Assembly (NCBI GenBank): GCA_021324015.1
Contig: JAJPJX010000130.1
Location: 1 to 57,162 of the forward strand
DNA length: 57,162 nucleotides
Direction of reading: 5' to 3'
From: Solibacteraceae bacterium
GTDB lineage: Bacteria; Acidobacteriota; Terriglobia; Bryobacterales; Bryobacteraceae
The translations under genes were made by a program, and so were the position numbers. Shown piece after piece: positions 53,169-57,162 of the stretch. Positions within the stretch are counted from its first letter, which is position 1. The number at the start of each line of letters is the position of its first letter. The notes under the pieces were generated by a model. It saw only the letters and a program-made list of their open reading frames with translations, was not told where the DNA came from and made no database searches.

Positions 53169-54552
53169 TCGAGGTTACGGGCAGGAGCACGCGAAAGCCC
53201 GCTCCGCCCAATTCTCCTTTCACGAGCTGGATGTCTCCGCCCGAGAGCAACGCGCTCTTGCGGGCGATGGAAAGGCCCAGCCCCATGCCGCGCTTCTTGA
53301 AGGAAATGGTGGGCTCAAACAGCGAGGCGCGGACCTGCTCGCTCAGCCCCGGGCCGGAGTCATGGACTTCGATCACGACTTTTCCGCCGCCGGTAAAACT
53401 GGTGCCCAGAATCTGGCCGCCCTCGCCGGCGGCCTCCGCGGCGTTCTCCAGCAGGTTGGTGAGGATGCCTTTGACCAGGTCTGGATCCGCCATCGCGCAC
53501 GGCCGTTCCTGGGAGAGGCGCAGGGTGTAGGCCACCTCGGGATGAGCGGATTTGAGGAAGGCAATGCGCTCCTCGATGAGCGCGTTCACGTCCAGCGGCG
53601 CGAGGTGTACGGGCGGTTCAGCGGCAAACTGCGAAAAGGCCCGCACGCGCCGCTCAAGGCTCTCCACCTCATCCACCACAATCTGGGCCGCCTGTTCCAT
53701 GAAAGCACGGTCGTTCTCGCCCTGGCGCGCCAGCATTTCTTCGACGGTCAGGCGGATGGGCGTGAGCGAGTTTTTCACCTCGTGGGCCATCTTGCGCGCC
53801 AGCGACTGCCAGCTCGCCAGTTGCGTGAGGTACACCAGGCGGCGGGTGCTCTCCTCCAGGCGTCCGGCCATGTGATTGAAGGCCTGGATGGCGCGGCCGA
53901 TCTCATCGTCGCGGCCGGTCTCCACGCGCGTGCCCAAATCGCCGGCGGCCAGGCGGGTGAGCCCGGCGGTCAACTGCTGGATGGGCCGGCTCAGGCGGTG
54001 CGCGAAATAGACCAGCGCCACCAGGGAGAGCAGCCAGACACAGGCCGCCAGGAGCACGAAGGTGTACCGGAACCCGCGCCGCAGGTCCCGCTCCTGGCGC
54101 GCCTGCACGAGCTGCCGCGCCTGGCGATACTGTTCGGCAAGGCGCTCCATACCGATGCCGCCCAGGGACTCGGAATACTGCCAGACCTCCTGGCCGTGCC
54201 GCACGAGGTAATCCAAGCGGTCGCCTTCGTGTCCGGAACGGACGAAGCGGTCCGGCTCGCCGCTTTCGGCGAACTCCTTCACCGGATCCGGCCAGTGATT
54301 GCGGTCCGCGGGCAGGTAGCGGATGGGCGTCGCATGCCCGGCCTTCACCGCGCCGCGCAGGTCCTCCCGCGCGCGCTGGTAGAATTCGCGGCCGGTGCGC
54401 TCGAGCGTTTTGGAAAGCTGATCCAGCTCCTTGGTGGACGCGTAGCTGAGGCTGCGCTCCAGCAGGGCGTTGGTAATCCACAGGGTGGCCGCCAGGGGCA
54501 CCAGGGTAGCCACCAGGAAAATGAAAATCAGCCTGTTGCGAAGGCGGTTCAC
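53137..54552 (-). CDS. Membrane sensor histidine kinase (NtrY-like)
   Basis: A 471-residue kinase starting with GTG at 54552, which overlaps the upstream stop as GTGA; longer frames are antisense artefacts. Membrane helices at about 8-28 and 163-184 flank a 135-residue periplasmic sensor. HAMP follows at 185-237 (RLSRPIQQLTAGLTRLAAGD), then HisKA directly with the phosphorylated His257 in LARKMAHEVKNSLTPIRL, and the ATPase domain with LLENAAEAAGEGG and KRGMGLGLSIARKSALLSGG. Typical NtrY proteins carry a PAS domain between HAMP and HisKA; it is missing here. It phosphorylates the regulator encoded next. The signal is unknown, but its neighbours suggest the envelope. Confidence 0.94.
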   Translation of the reverse strand: MNRLRNRLIFIFLVATLVPLAATLWITNALLERSLSYASTKELDQLSKTLERTGREFYQRAREDLRGAVKAGHATPIRYLPADRNHWPDPVKEFAESGEPDRFVRSGHEGDRLDYLVRHGQEVWQYSESLGGIGMERLAEQYRQARQLVQARQERDLRRGFRYTFVLLAACVWLLSLVALVYFAHRLSRPIQQLTAGLTRLAAGDLGTRVETGRDDEIGRAIQAFNHMAGRLEESTRRLVYLTQLASWQSLARKMAHEVKNSLTPIRLTVEEMLARQGENDRAFMEQAAQIVVDEVESLERRVRAFSQFAAEPPVHLAPLDVNALIEERIAFLKSAHPEVAYTLRLSQERPCAMADPDLVKGILTNLLENAAEAAGEGGQILGTSFTGGGKVVIEVHDSGPGLSEQVRASLFEPTISFKKRGMGLGLSIARKSALLSGGDIQLVKGELGGAGFRVLLPVTSNGTPARPDCG

Positions 54553-55175
54553 CCCAGTCGAGAGGCGCGGCCGCGCACCCGTTTGAGGTCTGCCAGCCGC
54601 AGCGGTCCGGTCTCGCGCACCCAGCCGGGCTGCTGGCTGGTGGACGGGCGGCTGAAGATCTCCACCAGGCGGGTCAGGTTGATTCCTGACTCGTTCAACA
54701 GGTCGGGCTGCTCGCGCGGTTCGGTGGCGCGCAACTCGAAGCGCAGCCAAAACTGCCGCTCTGGAGTCAGGCCCGAGGCGCTGATGGCCACATTGTCCAG
54801 ACACCACGCTTCGGCCGCCTCCGCAGTGAGGTGAGACACCAGCCGCCGTTCACCCGCCAGCTTGGCCACCGAGTACTTCTCTTCCCAGACGTCGTAGCTC
54901 ACCACGAAACGCTCCGGGGCCCGCCGCAGCACCGTCTGGAAGCGGTCGGTGAACAGGGTCAACTGGCTGACAAAGAACACCGAGGCGCCGTTTTTCAGCC
55001 GTTCCAAGGGCTTGCCGGCGAGAAAGCGCAATTGCGGCGCCGAGATATGCAGGTCATCGCCATCCCAGGTGACCCCCAGAGGCTCACCGCCCAGGACATG
55101 AGACACAAGTACACTACCACTGGCCAACAGCCAGGTGCGCCGGCTGAGCTGAGGGAGCCGCGCTGGTAGCGCCAT
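54549..55175 (-). CDS. DUF4390-like exported protein
   Basis: A 208-residue protein with an N-terminal hydrophobic export signal (RRTWLLASGSVLVSHVLGG, with paired arginines). The body has GVTWDGDDLHISAPQLRF, LKNGASVFFVSQLTLFTD, and a helix-strand stretch near RFVVSYDVWEEKYSVAKLAG. This resembles DUF4390 proteins, which in beta-proteobacteria lie just before ntrY, as this one does. Similarity is moderate, so the name rests partly on context. It directly follows the Omp85 stop with no gap and overlaps the kinase start by four bases. Confidence 0.7.
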   Translation of the reverse strand: MALPARLPQLSRRTWLLASGSVLVSHVLGGEPLGVTWDGDDLHISAPQLRFLAGKPLERLKNGASVFFVSQLTLFTDRFQTVLRRAPERFVVSYDVWEEKYSVAKLAGERRLVSHLTAEAAEAWCLDNVAISASGLTPERQFWLRFELRATEPREQPDLLNESGINLTRLVEIFSRPSTSQQPGWVRETGPLRLADLKRVRGRASRLG

Positions 55176-56426
55176 CTAGTAGTTCATGCCCACCATAAAG
55201 ATCGGCTCGATACGGCCCTCCTTCACCGGAAAGGCCACCGCCAGGGACAAATTGCCCTGGCGCAAGCCGACTCCAACCGCGTGCCTCGGCACGACGGGTT
55301 GATTGCGGTCCCAGATCGCTCCGGTGTCATAAAAAATCTCCACCACCCGGTAGCGATACTCGACCGAATTGTGAACCACCCGGCTACCTCCCAGGGGATC
55401 CAGTTCGAATTTGTTCCACCCCCGCAGGGTGGAACTGTTGCCTAACACAAAGCGTTCAAAGAGCGGAGCCTGCCCCGTAATCAATCCCGCGGCAAAGTCA
55501 TCCAGGATGACACTGGCTCCGCGAGAGTACCTGTAGCGAACCTCCCAGTGGTGGCGAACGTAGGCAAAGTCGCTGTTCAGAATTCTGGTGGCCGCGCGCA
55601 GGTTATACCCTGCGTCCAAGTCTTGCTGGTTGGCTTCCGAACCCTCCAGTACTCGATGATAGCGCAGAGTTGTGATCAACGAGTTGGAGGCCTCGGTACG
55701 CGCGGCCGGATACTGCGTTTCGAAACGCTGAAAGCCGGTACCTACACTGAGCGTGAGGGGGGCTGCCAGGACGAGGGTGGCCACCGGTTCGAAGTTCTGG
55801 CGGGTGCGGTAGAGGCCAGCGTAGTCCGCCGAAGGCGGCGGGCCGGCGGGCTCCAGGTTTTGCCGGGTGGCCTGATTCCATTGCTCGTGGTAGCTCTCGA
55901 ACTGAAACCGGAAACGCAGGCGGCTGGTGCCCAGCTTACGGTTTTCGTATCGCCCCAGCAAGCCGGAATAACGCTCCGCCAGCTCGTCCCCGTCGCTTAC
56001 CAGTCCTAAGGTAAAGGCCTGGTTGCCCACCGTGGTAGTGCCTTCCACCAGGCCGCTCCAGCCTTCATTGGAATGATAGAGGAATTTGGGAACGGAAACT
56101 TCGAACTTAGCCGACCGGCCACCGACATCGAAGACTACTTTAACGTGTTGCGGCTGGGTGCCGCGCAGCACGCGGTGCGTCACCGAGCGGACGTGCAGTT
56201 CGTGGCGAATGCGCTTGGCAACTTGATCCAGTGCCGGAGGGTTGAGGTTTTCGCCCACCAGCCGGGTGAGTTCTTCCCGTAAGCCGGCGCTGATCTTGGC
56301 GCCGGTATCGCCGGAAAGCTCGACGCTTTCCACCGTATAGCGGCAATTCACGTTGAATTCCGCCTGTTGATTTCCGGCGAACAGGAGGCCACCCCATAGC
56401 AGGCAGCCAAGCCAGGCACATTTCAT
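55176..56426 (-). CDS. Short Omp85-superfamily outer-membrane barrel with one POTRA-like domain
   Basis: A 416-residue outer-membrane protein. Signal peptide to about residue 18, then one POTRA-like domain (CRYTVESVELSGDTGAKISA to about 100) and a C-terminal barrel. The FVLGNSSTLRGW segment near residue 345 matches the Omp85 loop 6 (V)RGF/Y motif, here LRGW, and EYRYRVVEIFYDTGAIWD resembles the last strands of BamA. It ends GMNY. Its size is well below that of BamA (about 800 residues, five POTRAs), so it is a TamA/TpsB-like or other short member, not BamA itself. It heads an operon with DUF4390-like, NtrY and NtrX genes. Confidence 0.82.
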   Translation of the reverse strand: MKCAWLGCLLWGGLLFAGNQQAEFNVNCRYTVESVELSGDTGAKISAGLREELTRLVGENLNPPALDQVAKRIRHELHVRSVTHRVLRGTQPQHVKVVFDVGGRSAKFEVSVPKFLYHSNEGWSGLVEGTTTVGNQAFTLGLVSDGDELAERYSGLLGRYENRKLGTSRLRFRFQFESYHEQWNQATRQNLEPAGPPPSADYAGLYRTRQNFEPVATLVLAAPLTLSVGTGFQRFETQYPAARTEASNSLITTLRYHRVLEGSEANQQDLDAGYNLRAATRILNSDFAYVRHHWEVRYRYSRGASVILDDFAAGLITGQAPLFERFVLGNSSTLRGWNKFELDPLGGSRVVHNSVEYRYRVVEIFYDTGAIWDRNQPVVPRHAVGVGLRQGNLSLAVAFPVKEGRIEPIFMVGMNY

Positions 56427-56472
56427 GAGAGACCCGCTTGCACGCGCGTTGCCAGAGTTAAGTACTTATATA

Positions 56473-56502
56473 TTATACAGTTACGATGAGAGTTCTGTGA
56501 CT
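56473..56502 (-). promoter_or_regulatory. Candidate sigma70-type promoter for the Omp85-NtrYX operon
   Basis: On the minus strand GTCACA (56497-56502) and TATAAT (56473-56478) are 18 bases apart, and the -10 is a perfect consensus in an AT-rich island. The start would fall about 40 bases before ATG at 56426. It lies between the RRM gene and the Omp85 gene, both on the minus strand. Confidence 0.5.
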
Positions 56503-56558
56503 GGGGTTCACAGGTGTGGAGGCACTGAGCAGTGGGAGCGCGCCGCTCCGGCGTGGGT

Positions 56559-56948
56559 CTACAGGGCTTTGGCCAACTCCGCGGCAAAGGCGCTCTTGGG
56601 GGTGGAATCTTTTTCTTTCGCGCGTCGCATCTTGCGCATGGACGCGTGCGGTTGCGAGGCGCTGGCGCCGGCCGGACGACCCTTCGCGTCTTTGCCCTTG
56701 GAGGGCTGAGCCGGATTGGCTCGGAGGAGCCGGTCTTCGAGCGGGGCCCGATCAAAACGGCGAATAATCGCCTGCATTTCATCGGCGGTAGGTGCTTCGA
56801 CGAACGCGAATCCCTTGGATTCCTGCGTTTCGTGATTGCGAATGACTTTGATGGAGTCGGCGACCAGGTCTTCCGCTGCCAGCCAGGACTTGATATCGTC
56901 AGCCGTGACCCAGGTGGGAAGGTTGCCAAGAAAGACAGTAAAGCTCAT
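56559..56948 (-). CDS. RRM-domain RNA-binding protein, second copy
   Basis: A 129-residue protein with one RNA recognition motif: RNP2 VFLGNLP (residues 5-11) and RNP1 SKGFAFVEA (about 44-52). The C-terminal 50 residues are basic and Lys/Arg-rich (KMRRAKEKDSTPK). It differs widely from the copy at 28642-28953, which has a Gly/Arg tail. Proteins of this class bind RNA and often respond to cold. Upstream, TTGCAA and TACTAT hexamers about 75 bases before the ATG could be a promoter. The end is 132 bases from the Omp85 start. Confidence 0.88.
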   Translation of the reverse strand: MSFTVFLGNLPTWVTADDIKSWLAAEDLVADSIKVIRNHETQESKGFAFVEAPTADEMQAIIRRFDRAPLEDRLLRANPAQPSKGKDAKGRPAGASASQPHASMRKMRRAKEKDSTPKSAFAAELAKAL

Positions 56949-57063
56949 TCAGTGATTACATTGCTCCGTGGATGTGAGATTGTGGCACTTCAAGAGGGGG
57001 GTTCCGATCTCTGCCAAGAAGATAGTACCAGAGTGCTGTGGAAGATTGCAAATGATAGAATTG

Positions 57064-57157
57064 TCCAATGCGGAATGAGCCTGAACGGGGCGATCGATTC
57101 CAATGCGGGGTGAGCCTGAAACGGGAACTTGATTCCAACGCGAGGTGAGCCTGAAAC
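57064..57157. repeat. Three tandem degenerate repeats with 35-base period, near window edge
   Basis: A unit reading TCCAATGCGGGGTGAGCCTG occurs at 57064, 57099 and 57134, each starting exactly 35 bases apart, with differing 11 to 12 base stretches between conserved cores of 23 to 24 bases. The array may continue past 57162. The spacing and length are wrong for CRISPR. Multiple short terminal repeats of this sort occur at the ends of some insertion sequences, such as the IS21 family, so this may be one end of a mobile element lying outside the window. Confidence 0.6.
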
Positions 57158-57162
57158 CGAAA

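Noticed and set aside
57064-57157. CRISPR array at the right edge
   Set aside because: Repeat cores are degenerate, spacers are only 11 to 12 bases, and no cas gene is present.

Overview
The window is high-GC bacterial DNA, almost fully coding, and most likely from a soil Acidobacteriota (Bryobacterales/Solibacter-like). That placement is an inference. It rests on three very large Oar-type TonB-dependent receptors with N-terminal carboxypeptidase-regulatory-like domains, two sets of DUF1549/DUF1553 cytochrome-like plus DUF1501 proteins, many secreted beta-rich proteins of unknown function, and a ferredoxin-dependent 2-oxoglutarate oxidoreductase beside isocitrate dehydrogenase. No rRNA, tRNA, CRISPR array or recognisable transposase gene was seen. 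No gene-free stretch exceeds 300 bases. The longest, 2207-2430 and 28954-29204, hold nothing I can name; 30001-30194 holds only degraded sequence.

Layout. 1-2206: an accessory patch with the start of a probable SRAP peptidase, a 531-residue unknown protein, and the beheaded remnant of a DUF4411 PIN-like toxin. 2431-6299: a divergent YeiH-type exporter and LysR pair, then an MFS transporter and a DUF302 protein. 6314-6851: a YoeB/YefM toxin-antitoxin pair. 6901-9758: a three-gene operon of unknown function (tandem-repeat 743-residue protein, DUF1360 protein, 89-residue protein), divergent from a double-domain universal stress protein. 10879-12358: three small exported proteins. 12375-28074: a sulfatase divergent from a co-directional array of two TonB receptors, a beta-propeller cytochrome, a DUF1549/1553 protein, a DUF1501 protein, an ECF sigma factor and its anti-sigma factor. 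28096-30974: a small hypothetical, an RRM protein, a frameshifted gene and an atypical SDR. 30993-36512: an SGNH hydrolase and icd with korDABC. 36704-45106: a PEP-CTERM protein, then a second DUF1501, PSCyt1/DUF1549/DUF1553 and TonB receptor set read leftward. 45225-49935: an adenosine deaminase-family enzyme, glgB and a FAD oxidoreductase. 49946-51778: a secreted serine protease fused to an RCC1-like propeller. 51822-56426: an NtrX/NtrY two-component system in one operon with a DUF4390-like protein and a short Omp85 barrel. 56559-57162: a second RRM protein and a degenerate 35-bp-period repeat running into the window edge.

How it may work together. The two receptor, PSCyt and DUF1501 sets look like paralogous envelope uptake or processing modules. 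Only the first carries its own translationally coupled sigma/anti-sigma pair and a nearby sulfatase. The korDABC-icd block gives a ferredoxin-linked isocitrate to 2-oxoglutarate to succinyl-CoA segment of the TCA cycle. The Omp85-DUF4390-NtrYX operon links an envelope barrel to a sensor/regulator pair. The least explained parts are the 6901-9758 operon, the small exported protein group, and the protease-propeller fusion.
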